Assembly (NCBI RefSeq): GCF_013390595.1
Contig: NZ_JACAWV010000008.1
Coordinates: forward strand, 372,001 to 436,000
Source of the DNA: Rhizobium sp. RM
Lineage (GTDB): Bacteria; Pseudomonadota; Alphaproteobacteria; Rhizobiales; Rhizobiaceae
Length of the DNA: 64,000 nucleotides
Direction: 5' to 3'
Position numbers and translations under genes: made by a program. Every line of letters begins with the position of its first letter. The stretch's first letter is position 1. The notes below the pieces were generated by a model. The model saw nothing but the letters and a program-made list of their open reading frames with translations, did no database searches and had not been told where the DNA came from. Of this stretch, positions 41,052 to 51,000 are shown one piece after another.

Positions 41052-41513
41052 TCACGCTGCCTTGGCGGTGGCGTCGACAGGATGTTGCGAGCGGAAGCCG
41101 ACGGCAATGCGGTTCCAGGTGTTGATCGTGCCAATCGCAACCGTCACCTTGACGATATCCTCATCGCTGAAATGCGCCTTCAGCGCCTCATAGGCATCAT
41201 CCGGTGCGCCGGTCTCGGCAATCTTCGTCACCGCATCGACCCAGCCGAGCAAGGCCCGCTCCTGCTCGGAATAGACGGTCGATTCCCGCCAGACACTCAT
41301 CAGGTTAATCCACTGTTCCGACAGGCCGTCCTTGCGGCTTTCCTTGACGTGCATGTCGACGCAGAAAGCACAGCCATTGATGATGGAGGCACGAAGCTTG
41401 ATGAGGTGAATGAAGCGGTGCTCCAGTCCGCTGTTTTGAACGTAGGTCTCCAGAGCCATCACGGCTTTGAAGGCTTCGGGAGATGCTTTGGCGTAATTCA
41501 AACGGGTTTTCAT
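41052..41513 (-). CDS. Carboxymuconolactone decarboxylase-family (AhpD-like) protein
   Basis: 153 residues, ATG 41513 with AAAGGAAAA upstream. The AhpD-like core shows the redox pair Cys48-Ala-Phe-Cys51 with His55 (INGCAFCVDMH), preceded by the helix HRFIHLIKLRASI. Such proteins act as peroxidase adaptor or peroxidatic reductants, supporting an oxidative stress role. It is the second gene of an operon with an Rrf2 regulator (93 bases upstream, same strand). The open frame reaches 41555, but the extension has no family match. Confidence 0.9.
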   Translation of the reverse strand: MKTRLNYAKASPEAFKAVMALETYVQNSGLEHRFIHLIKLRASIINGCAFCVDMHVKESRKDGLSEQWINLMSVWRESTVYSEQERALLGWVDAVTKIAETGAPDDAYEALKAHFSDEDIVKVTVAIGTINTWNRIAVGFRSQHPVDATAKAA

Positions 41514-41606
41514 CGGTGTTTTCCTTTTTCGGATAGGTATCAGGGCATGCGTCATCGATCCGAAAAGCCATGTGGCTTTCCGGTGTCGTATCGGAATGTC
41601 GTCAGT

Positions 41607-42107
41607 TCAGCGTGCGGACTTGCGCTCGTTCATTTCAAGAAACGCGCAACCACGCGCGGCAATGCCGCCGTCGTCATTGGCGGCGAGATCTCCCAGAACA
41701 TCGGCTATGGTGGTTTTGGCGAGTTCTGCCCGATAGGCTTTTTCGGCTTTCAGCATCGCTGCATTGATGCCGCAAGGTTTGGTAAAATAGCGTTTTGGCA
41801 AAGGATTTGGTCCCCGCTGGCGGATTTCCGCACAGCGAAAAGCAGGCTCTGGTCCCTCTACCGCCAGAACGATATCGAGCAATGTGATCTTGTCGGTCGG
41901 TTTCGCAAGTCGATAACCGCCCTTCGGTCCGGGAACGGTGGCGAGAATACCGGCACCGGAAAGAAGTTGCAGGTGTTTCAGGAGGTAGCTGGTGGAAACA
42001 CCATGAAACTCCGCCAGCGCGGCGGCCGAAAGTACGCCACCATCGGAAAGCCCCGCCAGCATTCCCACGCTGTGAATGGCCTGTTCCACGCCGTCGCCCA
42101 GTTTCAT
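41607..42107 (-). CDS. Rrf2-family transcriptional regulator
   Basis: 166 residues. The N-terminal winged helix has LSAAALAEFHGVSTSYLLKHLQLLSGAGILATVPGPKGGYRLAKPTDKITLLDIVLAVEG, typical of Rrf2. Two cysteines (FRC and KPCG) could serve as a redox or cluster site, like other members sensing iron-sulphur, nitric oxide or thiols. It is the first gene of a two-gene operon with the AhpD-like gene. The inverted repeat overlapping its promoter suggests autoregulation. Confidence 0.92.
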   Translation of the reverse strand: MKLGDGVEQAIHSVGMLAGLSDGGVLSAAALAEFHGVSTSYLLKHLQLLSGAGILATVPGPKGGYRLAKPTDKITLLDIVLAVEGPEPAFRCAEIRQRGPNPLPKRYFTKPCGINAAMLKAEKAYRAELAKTTIADVLGDLAANDDGGIAARGCAFLEMNERKSAR

Positions 42108-42126
42108 TGTATCAGCTCCTTTATCG

Positions 42127-42162
42127 TGGATTAAAAATATCCATGATTAGGATTGCTGTCAA
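42127..42162 (-). promoter_or_regulatory. Promoter and candidate operator of the Rrf2-AhpD operon
   Basis: On the minus strand, -35 TTGACA (42157-42162) is separated by 17 bases from -10 TATTTT (42134-42139). The inverted repeat TGGAT-7-ATCCA (42127-42143) overlaps the -10 and lies 20 bases upstream of the Rrf2 start. AAAGGAG sits just before the start as the ribosome binding site. Confidence 0.75.
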
Positions 42163-42213
42163 GACGAGCCTTCATGCCCTTCTTTTTCGCAGCTTTTTCA
42201 CTACCTTGAAGAG

Positions 42214-44733
42214 ATGAAACTCGCCGAGTCGTCCATTTCCGGCATTCAAGTCGGCGCCTTGCCTCTGCCGTTCCAGAAATGGTTTGCGCAAAAGGGGTGG
42301 CAGCCGCGCGCCCATCAGCTCGAGCTTGCCGCCCGCGCGCATGGCGGCGAAAACATGCTTCTCATCGCGCCAACCGGTGCGGGCAAGACGCTTGGCGGCT
42401 TCATGGCATCGCTGACAGACCTGGCGGAGCGCGGCAAGGTACCGCCCGGCTCGGGTTTTGTCGGTGTGCACACCCTGTACATCTCACCTCTCAAAGCGCT
42501 CGCCGTCGATATCGAGCGCAATCTGATGAAGCCTGTTTCGGAAATGGGACTGCCGATTTCCGTTGAAACCCGCACGGGCGATACGCCACAGGGCAAGCGA
42601 CAGCGCCAGCGAATAAAGCCACCGGATATCCTGTTGACGACTCCAGAACAGGTCTCTCTTCTTTTGGCCAACAAGGAAGCCGAGCGGTTTTTTCGCGACC
42701 TGAAATATGTGGTGCTGGATGAGTTGCATTCACTGGTCACCTCCAAGCGAGGCCATCTGCTGTCGCTGGCTTTGGCCCGCATCCGCAAACATGCTCCTGC
42801 TATGCGAACGATAGGCCTTTCCGCAACGGTTGCGGAACCGATGGATTTGCGTCGTTACCTCGCACCGCAGGTGGAAGGTTCCAAACCTGCCGGTGTCATC
42901 ACCGTTGAGGGCGGTGCAAAGCCTGACATTTCCATTCTGCAGACGGATGAGCGTATCCCGTGGTCTGGTCATTCGGCACGTTATGCCATGCAGGATCTTT
43001 ATAAGGCGCTGAAAGAGCATCAGACGACGCTGATCTTCGTCAACACCCGCTCGCAGGCGGAGCTGATCTTCCAGGAACTCTGGACCATCAATGATGATAA
43101 TCTGCCGATCGCGCTGCATCACGGCTCACTGGATGCCGGGCAGCGGCGGAAGGTGGAAGCCGCCATGGCGGAAAACAAGCTGCGCGCTGTGGTCGCCACA
43201 TCCACACTCGATCTCGGTATCGACTGGGGTGATGTCGATCTGGTCGTCCATGTCGGCGCGCCGAAAGGTGCAAGTCGCCTGGCGCAACGCATTGGTCGCG
43301 CCAATCACCGTATGGACGAGCCATCAAAGGCCATTCTCGTGCCCGCCAACCGTTTCGAGGTGATGGAATGTCGTGCCGCGCTCGATGCGAATTATATCGG
43401 TGCACAGGATACGCCGCCGATCGCCGAAGGTGCGCTGGACGTATTGGCGCAACATGTTTTGGGCATGGCCTGCGCCGAACCGTTCGATGCGGATGAGCTT
43501 TACCAGGAAGTCACAAGCGCTTCGCCTTACGCGACCCTCTCACGCCACACCTTTGACCGGGTGGTGGATTTTACCGCGACCGGTGGCTATGCGTTGCGAA
43601 CCTATGAGCGCTATGCCCGTATCCGCCAGATGAAGGACGGTCGCTGGCGTGTCTCAAACCCACAGGTCGCCCAGCAATATCGACTGAATCTCGGCACCAT
43701 TGTCGAAGCCGCTGAACTGAACGTTCGAATGGTCAAGCGCAACGCCAAGGGAACCTTGGGCCGCGGTGGCATGTCGCTTGGCAAGGTCGAGGAATATTTC
43801 CTCGAACAGCTCGTGCAGGGCGATACCTTTCTGTTTTCCGGAAAAGTGTTGCGATTTGAAGGGATCAGGGAAAACGAATGCCTCGTTTCCCAAGCTTTCT
43901 CGATGGACCCCAAAATTCCATCTTACGCCGGCGGGAAGTTTCCGCTTTCGACCTATCTAGCCGATCAGGTGCGCTCGATGCTGGCCGATCCGCAGCGTTG
44001 GCACGCGTTGCCGGATCAGGTGCGTGACTGGCTGGCAATCCAGAAAGAGAAGTCGATCATTCCCAAACAGGATGAGTTGCTGGTGGAGACCTTTCCCTTC
44101 CGGAAGCGTTTCTTCATGGTCATGTATCCGTTTGAGGGCCGCCTGGCACATCAGACACTCGGCATGCTTTTGACGCGGCGGCTGGAAAGAGCGGGCGCCA
44201 AACCCATGGGCTTTGTCGCCACAGACTATTCCTTGGCCATCTGGGCCATGGAGGATATCGGCAGACGCCTGAAATCTCGTCGTCTCTCGCTGGCAGACCT
44301 TCTCGACGAGGACATGTTGGGTGACGATCTGGAGGCGTGGTTGGACGAGTCATTCATGCTGAAACGCACCTTTCGCAATTGTGCGGTCATTTCCGGCCTG
44401 ATTGAGCGCCGCCATCCAGGCAAGGAAAAGACCGGGCGACAGGTGACCGTCTCGGCCGACCTTATTTATGACGTTCTTCGCAGCCATGAGCCGGACCATA
44501 TCCTGCTGGAAGCGACCCGTCGCGATGCGGCTGCAGGGCTTTTGGACATTGGCCGACTTGGGGATATGCTGAGAAGGATCAAGGGCCACACCACCCATTG
44601 CGCATTGGAGCATGTCTCGCCGCTTGCCGTGCCGGTAATGCTGGAAATTGGACGCGAAACGGTAGCAGGCGAGGCGCAGGACGATGTCCTTGCTGAAGCC
44701 GCAGACGAACTCATCGCCGACGCGATGTCTTGA
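42214..44733 (+). CDS. Ligase-associated DEXH-box helicase (Lhr type)
   Basis: 839 residues. Superfamily 2 helicase motifs: APTGAGKT (52-59), TLYISPLKALAVD, LLTTPEQVS, DELH (169-172), GLSATVA, LIFVNTRSQAE, ATSTLDLGIDWGDVDLV and QRIGRANHR. The long C-terminal part matches the Lhr-type ligase-associated family. It works in a DNA damage pathway with an ATP-dependent ligase, an exonuclease and PdeM. Only PdeM is adjacent here. The start ATG 42214 follows a weak GAAGAG. The stop overlaps, by four bases, an open frame into the PdeM gene. Confidence 0.94.
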   Translation: MKLAESSISGIQVGALPLPFQKWFAQKGWQPRAHQLELAARAHGGENMLLIAPTGAGKTLGGFMASLTDLAERGKVPPGSGFVGVHTLYISPLKALAVDIERNLMKPVSEMGLPISVETRTGDTPQGKRQRQRIKPPDILLTTPEQVSLLLANKEAERFFRDLKYVVLDELHSLVTSKRGHLLSLALARIRKHAPAMRTIGLSATVAEPMDLRRYLAPQVEGSKPAGVITVEGGAKPDISILQTDERIPWSGHSARYAMQDLYKALKEHQTTLIFVNTRSQAELIFQELWTINDDNLPIALHHGSLDAGQRRKVEAAMAENKLRAVVATSTLDLGIDWGDVDLVVHVGAPKGASRLAQRIGRANHRMDEPSKAILVPANRFEVMECRAALDANYIGAQDTPPIAEGALDVLAQHVLGMACAEPFDADELYQEVTSASPYATLSRHTFDRVVDFTATGGYALRTYERYARIRQMKDGRWRVSNPQVAQQYRLNLGTIVEAAELNVRMVKRNAKGTLGRGGMSLGKVEEYFLEQLVQGDTFLFSGKVLRFEGIRENECLVSQAFSMDPKIPSYAGGKFPLSTYLADQVRSMLADPQRWHALPDQVRDWLAIQKEKSIIPKQDELLVETFPFRKRFFMVMYPFEGRLAHQTLGMLLTRRLERAGAKPMGFVATDYSLAIWAMEDIGRRLKSRRLSLADLLDEDMLGDDLEAWLDESFMLKRTFRNCAVISGLIERRHPGKEKTGRQVTVSADLIYDVLRSHEPDHILLEATRRDAAAGLLDIGRLGDMLRRIKGHTTHCALEHVSPLAVPVMLEIGRETVAGEAQDDVLAEAADELIADAMS

Positions 44734-44741
44734 CGAGGGAA

Positions 44742-45482
44742 ATGAACGTGCTGAGCCGCCTTGCCCTGAGCGAGAGATTCTCAACCGGCTTCGAGTGCCT
44801 TGGCTCGGAGATTGACGTCAACGGTGTTGCCGCCTGGTGCGATCCCCTGGGTGGGCTGTTTTTGCCCGATCTGTCGTTATTGGTCGTGTCCGATCTGCAT
44901 CTCGAAAAGGGCGCGGCTTTTGCTCGGCGGGGAAGACTGCTGCCGCCTTATGACACCATTGCCACGTTGAAAATCCTCGCTTCGCTGGTCGCCCGTTACG
45001 ATCCCAAGATCGTCGTCAGTCTGGGCGACAATTTTCACGACCGCGTTGGCTCTGAATTCCTGCCGCTGCCCTTGCGCGAAATCATCAAGGAGATGGCGGC
45101 GGGCCGCGAATGGATATGGATCAACGGCAACCATGATCCTGATGGCACAGTCGATCTTCCTGGCTCCTCGGTGGATGAGATGTTTTTCGGAAACCTCGTT
45201 TTCCGACATGAGCCCAAAGCCAGGGCTGCGGACGCAATTGGGGAAATTGCCGGCCATCTCCATCCTGCGGCAACGGTTCGTCGCCGCGAAAAGACGGTTC
45301 GCCGTCCATGTTTTGCGACTGATGGCGCGCGCCTGCTGATGCCGGCTTTTGGGGTCATGAGCGGCGGTCTGGATTTGCGACATAAGGCAATTGCAGGCCT
45401 CTTCGATCGGAATGCACTGGTTGCGCATCTCCTTGGTCGGGATCGAATTTACGCCGTAAGGTTCTCGAACCTTCTGGGGTGA
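44742..45482 (+). CDS. pdeM: Ligase-associated DNA damage response endonuclease PdeM
   Basis: 246 residues. It is a metallophosphoesterase with metal-binding motifs DLHLEKG (51-57), GDNFHD (95-100), GNHD (129-132), and a later FRHEP and GEIAGHLHPA. PdeM is a nuclease found with the Lhr helicase, ligase and exonuclease. ATG 44742 follows GAGGGA closely; GTG 44748 has better spacing and is an alternative, while TTG 44730 would overlap the helicase stop. It ends 8 bases from a convergent stress-protein gene. Confidence 0.92.
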   Translation: MNVLSRLALSERFSTGFECLGSEIDVNGVAAWCDPLGGLFLPDLSLLVVSDLHLEKGAAFARRGRLLPPYDTIATLKILASLVARYDPKIVVSLGDNFHDRVGSEFLPLPLREIIKEMAAGREWIWINGNHDPDGTVDLPGSSVDEMFFGNLVFRHEPKARAADAIGEIAGHLHPAATVRRREKTVRRPCFATDGARLLMPAFGVMSGGLDLRHKAIAGLFDRNALVAHLLGRDRIYAVRFSNLLG

Positions 45483-45490
45483 GCGCTGCT

Positions 45491-45928
45491 CTATTGCCGA
45501 TAGACCAGAACCGGAATCTTCGAGTTTTTCAGCACTCTTGCGGTGACGCTGCCGAGCAGCATTTCCAGAAAACTTTTGCGACGATGTGAGGCCATGGCGA
45601 TCAGGTCGCAGCCGCTCCTGTTTGCTGTTTCGATGATTGCTTCGTCAGGGCGGCCCGCTCTTGCCAGGAGGGCGTCGCATTCCAGCCCCATCGACACGGC
45701 GCGTTCTCGCGTGTTCTTGAGCAGGTGCTCGGCTTCCTCGCAGCGGTGGAATTCCTCTTCGGCAATGGCGGCGATGTCGTCGACATCGCTGGCGATCACA
45801 TGAAAAGGTTCGGAGACCGTGACCACAGTCACTTTCGCGCCTGCGTCCTTTGCAAGGGCAAAGCCATTATCGACCGCAATCTGCGCCAGCGGCGAACCGT
45901 CGGTGGGAATGAGAATGTGCTTGAACAT
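45491..45928 (-). CDS. Universal stress protein (UspA family)
   Basis: 145 residues, ATG 45928 with AGGAGAAA upstream. The protein begins FKHILIPTDGSPLAQIAVDNGF, a classic UspA start, and ends LLGSVTARVLKNSKIPVLVYR. The usual ATP-binding G-2x-G-9x-GS loop is only partly kept (SHRRKSFLEMLLGS), so nucleotide binding may be weak. Usp proteins help survive stress. A longer frame to 45982 lacks family similarity. Confidence 0.92.
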   Translation of the reverse strand: MFKHILIPTDGSPLAQIAVDNGFALAKDAGAKVTVVTVSEPFHVIASDVDDIAAIAEEEFHRCEEAEHLLKNTRERAVSMGLECDALLARAGRPDEAIIETANRSGCDLIAMASHRRKSFLEMLLGSVTARVLKNSKIPVLVYRQ

Positions 45929-46056
45929 GACATTTCTCCTTTTCATCCCGGTTACAGCCGACGACGCGACACCACGTGTCACTGCAGCCGTAACGCTTTG
46001 AATTTTACTGCAAAGCGATAAAGGAAGCGAATGCTATCTTTGCGGCCGAAGCCTGA

Positions 46057-46884
46057 TCAGTCCTTGCGGAAGATGATGCTGGCACCCCAGCCGGTGATGA
46101 CGGCAAGCAGGACGCACAATGTACCGTAGGCCAAAGGTGTTTCATGCGCGGCATTGGTGATGGCCTGCTCCATGCCTGTCTTGACGACGCGCAGTTTCAA
46201 CTCGCGTTGGGCAATGAAACGCCCGCTCTTGAAGAGGTAGGCATGGGCGGTATGTACACCATTCGGCACATTGGCGGGAAGGCGAAGGGTTGCCCAGAAA
46301 AGTCCTGTCCGCTCCAGACGCACACCCGTCGCGTCGTTGCGATAGATACCGCTGGTGAGCTTGAGCCGCCGGTAAGCCTCCTGGAAATCGAACACATTGT
46401 CAGGCACGCCGGAAAAGGCGGCGCTTTTGAGCGGCAGGTGATCGACGCCGAGCCCCATCGCCCGTAGCGTGCCTGCAGAGGCGATGGAATTAATGTCGCG
46501 CGTGCTCGCCATCGAATAGGATTCTGGCAGAGGCGTGAAGGTAATTGCACTGGTGTTGATCCATATGCCCGCAACGCGATCCTTCTTGCGCACGGTCATG
46601 TAGTCGTTCGGCCCCTCAAGCGTGACGATGATATCGTATTGACCGATCGCCAGCAGCAACTGGTCGGTGTTGTTCAACGCGCCAAAAAGCGTGAAATCCG
46701 CGCCGCGAAAATCCGATGTGATGGGAATTTCCGTTGTCGATGCGCCGATTTCTATGTTTTCCTGCAATGGCCCCTGCTGCGGAGCTATCGGGATTGCAAG
46801 TGGCGGCGTCTGGGCCAGAGCTGTGCCGGCAAACAGGGGTAAAAGCAGGCCAAGTATCGCTGCAACAGGGAGACGGCAAGTCAA
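46057..46884 (-). CDS. TIGR02186 family membrane-anchored protein
   Basis: 275 residues, TTG start overlapping the TSUP stop (TTGA). The start gives a signal peptide (CRLPVAAILGLLLPLFAGTALA-Q). The periplasmic part has VRKKDRVAGIWINTSAITFTPLPESYSMAST, RRLKLTSGIYRND and AYLFKSGRFIAQREL, characteristic of TIGR02186. A C-terminal transmembrane segment follows (TLCVLLAVITGWGASIIF). The family is nearly always next to a TauE/SafE-type permease and is thought to be a periplasmic partner. A much longer frame to 47343 only overlaps the permease gene. Confidence 0.88.
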   Translation of the reverse strand: MTCRLPVAAILGLLLPLFAGTALAQTPPLAIPIAPQQGPLQENIEIGASTTEIPITSDFRGADFTLFGALNNTDQLLLAIGQYDIIVTLEGPNDYMTVRKKDRVAGIWINTSAITFTPLPESYSMASTRDINSIASAGTLRAMGLGVDHLPLKSAAFSGVPDNVFDFQEAYRRLKLTSGIYRNDATGVRLERTGLFWATLRLPANVPNGVHTAHAYLFKSGRFIAQRELKLRVVKTGMEQAITNAAHETPLAYGTLCVLLAVITGWGASIIFRKD

Positions 46885-47807
46885 TAGCCCAACCCTCCCA
46901 CGGCAACGGAAAACAGATCGTCGGGACGGACGACCAGCGAGACGGCAAGGCGAAGCGCCACCGCGAGCACCAGCAATGCCAACAATGCGCGCAACTGTTC
47001 GCCACGCAGCTTCTGCCCGACGCGTACGCCATATTGCGCGCCAATAACGCCGGCAACCATCAGAATGAAGGCGAGAACGACATCGACCGAATAGTTGGTC
47101 GCAGCCTGCACGATCGTCGTATATGCCGTGACGAAAATGATCTGAAACAGCGACGTTCCGACGACAACATTGGTCGGAATACGCAGGAGATAGATCATTG
47201 CCGGGACCATGATAAAGCCGCCGCCCACACCCATGATTGAGGTGAGGACGCCGATACCAAAGCCGAGCGTTATCACGGGGATGACGCTCAAGTAGATCTT
47301 CGATTTCTTGAACCGCATTTTCAGCGGCAGCCGGTGCACCCAATTGTGCTGGCCAGGTCTGCGCAGCACCACGCTTTCGTTGCGGGCGCTGCGGCGAAGC
47401 GCCGAAATGCTCTCTTTCAGCATCAAACTACCGACCGTGCCAAGCAGGATGACATAAAGCAGCGATACGATGAGGTCGAGCTGTCCGATGCTCCGCAGGA
47501 ATGAGAATACCCAGACACCGACCGTCGCGCCTGCCAGACCCCCGACCAGCAACACACTGCCGAGTTTCACGTCCAGCGTTCCGCGCCTGAAATGGGTGAT
47601 GGAGCCGGATACCGATGAGGCAACGACCTGGTTCGCGCCGGTGGCGACTGCGACGACAGGAGGAATGTTGTAGAAGATCAACAGCGGGGTGATCAGAAAT
47701 CCACCGCCCACACCGAACATGCCGGACAGAAAACCGACAGCCGCACCCATGCCGAGAATGATGAAAATATTCACCGACAGTTCTGCGATCGGCAGGTAGA
47801 CAGTCAC
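46881..47807 (-). CDS. TauE/SafE (TSUP) family anion exporter
   Basis: 308 residues, about eight transmembrane segments. Conserved features are GMGAAVGFLSGMFGVGGGFLITPLLIFY (repeat 1) and GFGIGVLTSIMGVGGGFIMVPAMIYLL (repeat 2), the two-fold repeat of TSUP proteins. These export sulphite, sulphoacetate or related organic anions. The GTG at 47807 (GAGG eight bases upstream) gives MTVYLPIAEL; ATG 47843 is a weaker alternative. It is coupled to the TIGR02186 gene. Confidence 0.9.
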   Translation of the reverse strand: MTVYLPIAELSVNIFIILGMGAAVGFLSGMFGVGGGFLITPLLIFYNIPPVVAVATGANQVVASSVSGSITHFRRGTLDVKLGSVLLVGGLAGATVGVWVFSFLRSIGQLDLIVSLLYVILLGTVGSLMLKESISALRRSARNESVVLRRPGQHNWVHRLPLKMRFKKSKIYLSVIPVITLGFGIGVLTSIMGVGGGFIMVPAMIYLLRIPTNVVVGTSLFQIIFVTAYTTIVQAATNYSVDVVLAFILMVAGVIGAQYGVRVGQKLRGEQLRALLALLVLAVALRLAVSLVVRPDDLFSVAVGGLGY

Positions 47808-48030
47808 GGCTCGGACCTCGGGCGCATGGTTCCGGGGCGGCATCGTCTGTCCGGGTGGGCAGCCGCGCCGCGATTTACATTTTCTGTCTGAAAAGGCCGC
47901 ATGTAACGACCTTCTCACCTCATGCCCGCGAGGACTTGAGGTGTCAACATTCAACGGGAAATACGTTGATATTTTGGAAAGATAGAGGAGGTGTGAAGGC
48001 GCAATGACAAACAGTCATCCGCAAAACAGG

Positions 48031-48055
48031 GAAAGCGGCCTACAAGGCCGCTTTC
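48031..48055 (-). terminator. Terminator of podJ
   Basis: Perfect 10-bp stem GAAAGCGGCC / GGCCGCTTTC with a 5-base loop, 16 bases downstream of the podJ stop on the minus strand, followed there by CCTGTTTTG. It separates podJ from the TSUP gene. Confidence 0.75.
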
Positions 48056-48070
48056 TGTTGTTCGCTCGTC

Positions 48071-51000
48071 TTACTTGTTGCGTTCCAGCAAAGCCGTCAC
48101 CAGTTCGTTAGTGATGCGACCATCGGGTGACTGCCCGACTGACTTCTGGAAGTCCTTGATGGCGGTAACCGTGTTCTTGCCGAGCTTGCCATCGGGCGTA
48201 CCGGCATTGAAGCCATTGTTGTTCAAAATGGCCTGAATGTTGCGGATTGCCTTTTCCATGTCGACGGATGCTGTTTTGACGCCTTCTTTTCCAGCCCATT
48301 CATCGGGCGGATTAACACCATTCGCATCTTCATTCAGCGGGGTGGCCTTCCAGGCGTCAACCTTTGCCTGAGCACTTTTAAGCTGCTCAGGGCTCAGAGC
48401 CCTTGCCACTTCATCGCGTTTCTGGCCGGCGTCAGCATCGCCATCCTTGGCGGCAATCGCGAACCACTTGTAAGATTCCTCGATGTCCTGCTTCACGCCG
48501 CTACCGCGGGCGTAAAGGATGGCCAGGTTGAACTGGCTGTCGCGAACGCCGAGTTCCGAAGCCTTGATGAACCATTGCGTCGCAGCGGCGAAATCCGGCT
48601 GACCGGCGGCATCGGAGGCGAGCAGAACGGCGAGATTATGCATTGCGCCGGCGTTCCCCTGTTCCGACGCCATGGTGTAGTAGCGCTTCGCTTCAACAAG
48701 GTTACGCTCAACACCGTTCGCCTTTTCGTACATGTTGGCGAGGCGGTATTGCGCGGGTGCAAGGCCGCGATCTGCGGAAAGTTTGTACCATTTTGCCGCC
48801 TCAGCACGGTCTGCGGTAACGCCGCGGCCATCTGTGAAGCGTACGGCAACCTCAAACAGCGCGGTTGCATCACCTTTCGCGGCGGCATCGGCAAGCGAGG
48901 CTGGCTCGATACCGGCAGGAACGGCGATCGCCTCCTGTGCCTGGGGGGGCGCCACAACAGGTGTTTCGGTTTGCTGTGGTTGTGCTTCCGCGACCGTGTC
49001 GGCGGTTGCGGCATCGACGGTTGGCTTCTCGGCAACAGGGGCCTCTTCCGGCAGCGGTGCGCCGCCGACCACGCGTTCATCGATGACGTTTTCCGGCTGA
49101 CCAGCGTTTTCAAGGCTGTCTGCGGCTGTCGCCTCTTTCTGGTCGATGACGAGGTCGGATGGAATGGTCACGCTCTGTTCGGCGCCATCAGGCAATGCGG
49201 AAACCGGAGCTTCGCCGGTCTTCTGTTCGATTGCTGCGGGAGCGGGAGCCTCTCCACCGCCGATCATCGACTTGACAAGCGGCATCGCCATCATCGCGAG
49301 AAGAATGGCACCGATACCAAGCAGGAGCGGACGACGATAACGGGAAAGTGCCGAAGCACCCGACTTGCCCGCTTTTTTGCCAGTCTCATTCTTTTCCGGG
49401 GCCGTTTCCATGGCGGCAGCCTGGGCGGCGCGGCGGGCGGCGGCAATGAAGTCTGTACGGCTATCGGCATCAACCGGCTTGCCGCTGGCGGCGATCTGAT
49501 TTGCCCGTACCCGCTCAAGGATCTTCTTGATATCGGGTGCGCCGGAACCCGGCTCCAGCAGTTCGTTTTCCTGACCGGCTGGAAGAACATCGATCGGGTC
49601 GAGCGACGGTGCCGGTTCGACCTGCGTGCGGCCGGAGGTAGCAGGTACTGCCTCCTCTGAAGCGGTCGGAGCCTTCGCCGTGCCGGAGCGGAAGCGCTTC
49701 GTCAGACCGGCAAGCAGGCTCGTTTTTTCCTTCTTGGCGGGCTTGGCAGCCACTGGCGGCGCAATCGTTGCCGTCTCTGCGTCGGTATCGGCAAATGCTC
49801 GCGTATCGTTGAGGATCGCCTGTTCTTCGGCGATATAGCCCTCCTCGGGGAAGACTGCCGCGGGCATTTTCACATCGTCGCGAGCCGCCTGCGGCTCGGC
49901 AACAGGCGACATCATCTGCTGCGCAATGCTGCGAACAGGGTTTTCCTCGGCATAGACGGGCGAGGGCGCAGCCCTGCGGCCGAAATCACGCCCATTGTCA
50001 CGACCCAGATCATGATTGTCGAGATTGTCCAGGCGCCCGGCGATCTGCACCAGAGTCTCGTGCAGCGCCTCGAACGTCCGGTGCGTCCGCTCCTCAGTGT
50101 TTCGGCTCAGTTCTTCCAGACTGCGCAGGTCATTTGCGAGGTCGTTCAGAGCCGTCACGTCGGTCAGGCTGGTGCTCGAACCGAGATTGTTTCGCGTATA
50201 GGCTTCCAGCACGGCCTCGGCCGCCTGTCGTGCTGCCTCGATGATATATTCGTCGTTCGACGACATGTAGTCTTCGATCGCTGCCATGCGCGCGTCGAGT
50301 TCCGGCGAAAGTCCAATTGCTTCCGTGCGGCTGGGCTGGCTGACCAGAGAAGACAGATGTGCGATCTGGCTTTCAAGGCTGAGCAGCGCATTGTTGTCGG
50401 TCGGTGCAGCGTAGGAGCTTTCGTCCAGACGGGCGGCAATGTCGCCAAGTCGCTCTTCCAGGCGCAGGAAGGCGCTGTCATCAAAAGCCGCTGCCGGCTG
50501 CTGCTGGCTGTAACGATAATCGAGGTCGTCGATCCGGCGGGCGATCCCGTCGAGCCGCTCCGCCAGTCCGTCATTGACGGCGCCGTGGTCAAGCGCATCG
50601 ATCTTGCGGGAAATGTCGTTCAGGAAAGACGTCAGTTCGGCCTGCTGTGACGGGCGCTGCGAATGCTCCAGCAGCAGGGAAAGCTGATCCAGTCGCTCAT
50701 GCAATTCGGTGGCTTCGCGTGCTCCGCCCAGTTCGTCGATCTTGCCGGCCAGTGTTTCGAGGCGAGCCGTCAGTTCGGAGGTCGGGTCAGGTCTTGCCGC
50801 GAGGCGATTGATATCGTCAAGTTGCTCGGCGAGGCTGCTCAGCCGGGTTTCCAGGCGCTGCGCCAGCGCAGTGTCCATGGCCTGTGTGTTGGAACGGTTG
50901 CCAGCGGCGGCAATGGCACGGCTGATTTCGTCGAGCCGTTGGTCGAGGCCTGAAAACTGCTCGGTAAACGCCGCCTCATTCGGCCGCATATGTTTGCCAA

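Noticed and set aside
41082..42134. Plus-strand frame antisense to the AhpD-like and Rrf2 genes
   Set aside because: Both minus-strand genes have clear families, promoter and ribosome binding sites.
46884..47343. N-terminal extension of the TIGR02186 gene
   Set aside because: It overlaps the exporter gene in another frame and lacks a signal peptide; TTG 46884 gives a proper signal sequence.
48575..49660. Open frame antisense to podJ
   Set aside because: Shadow of the Ala/Pro/Glu-rich periplasmic part of podJ; no family features. The same applies to the frame at 50990-51889.
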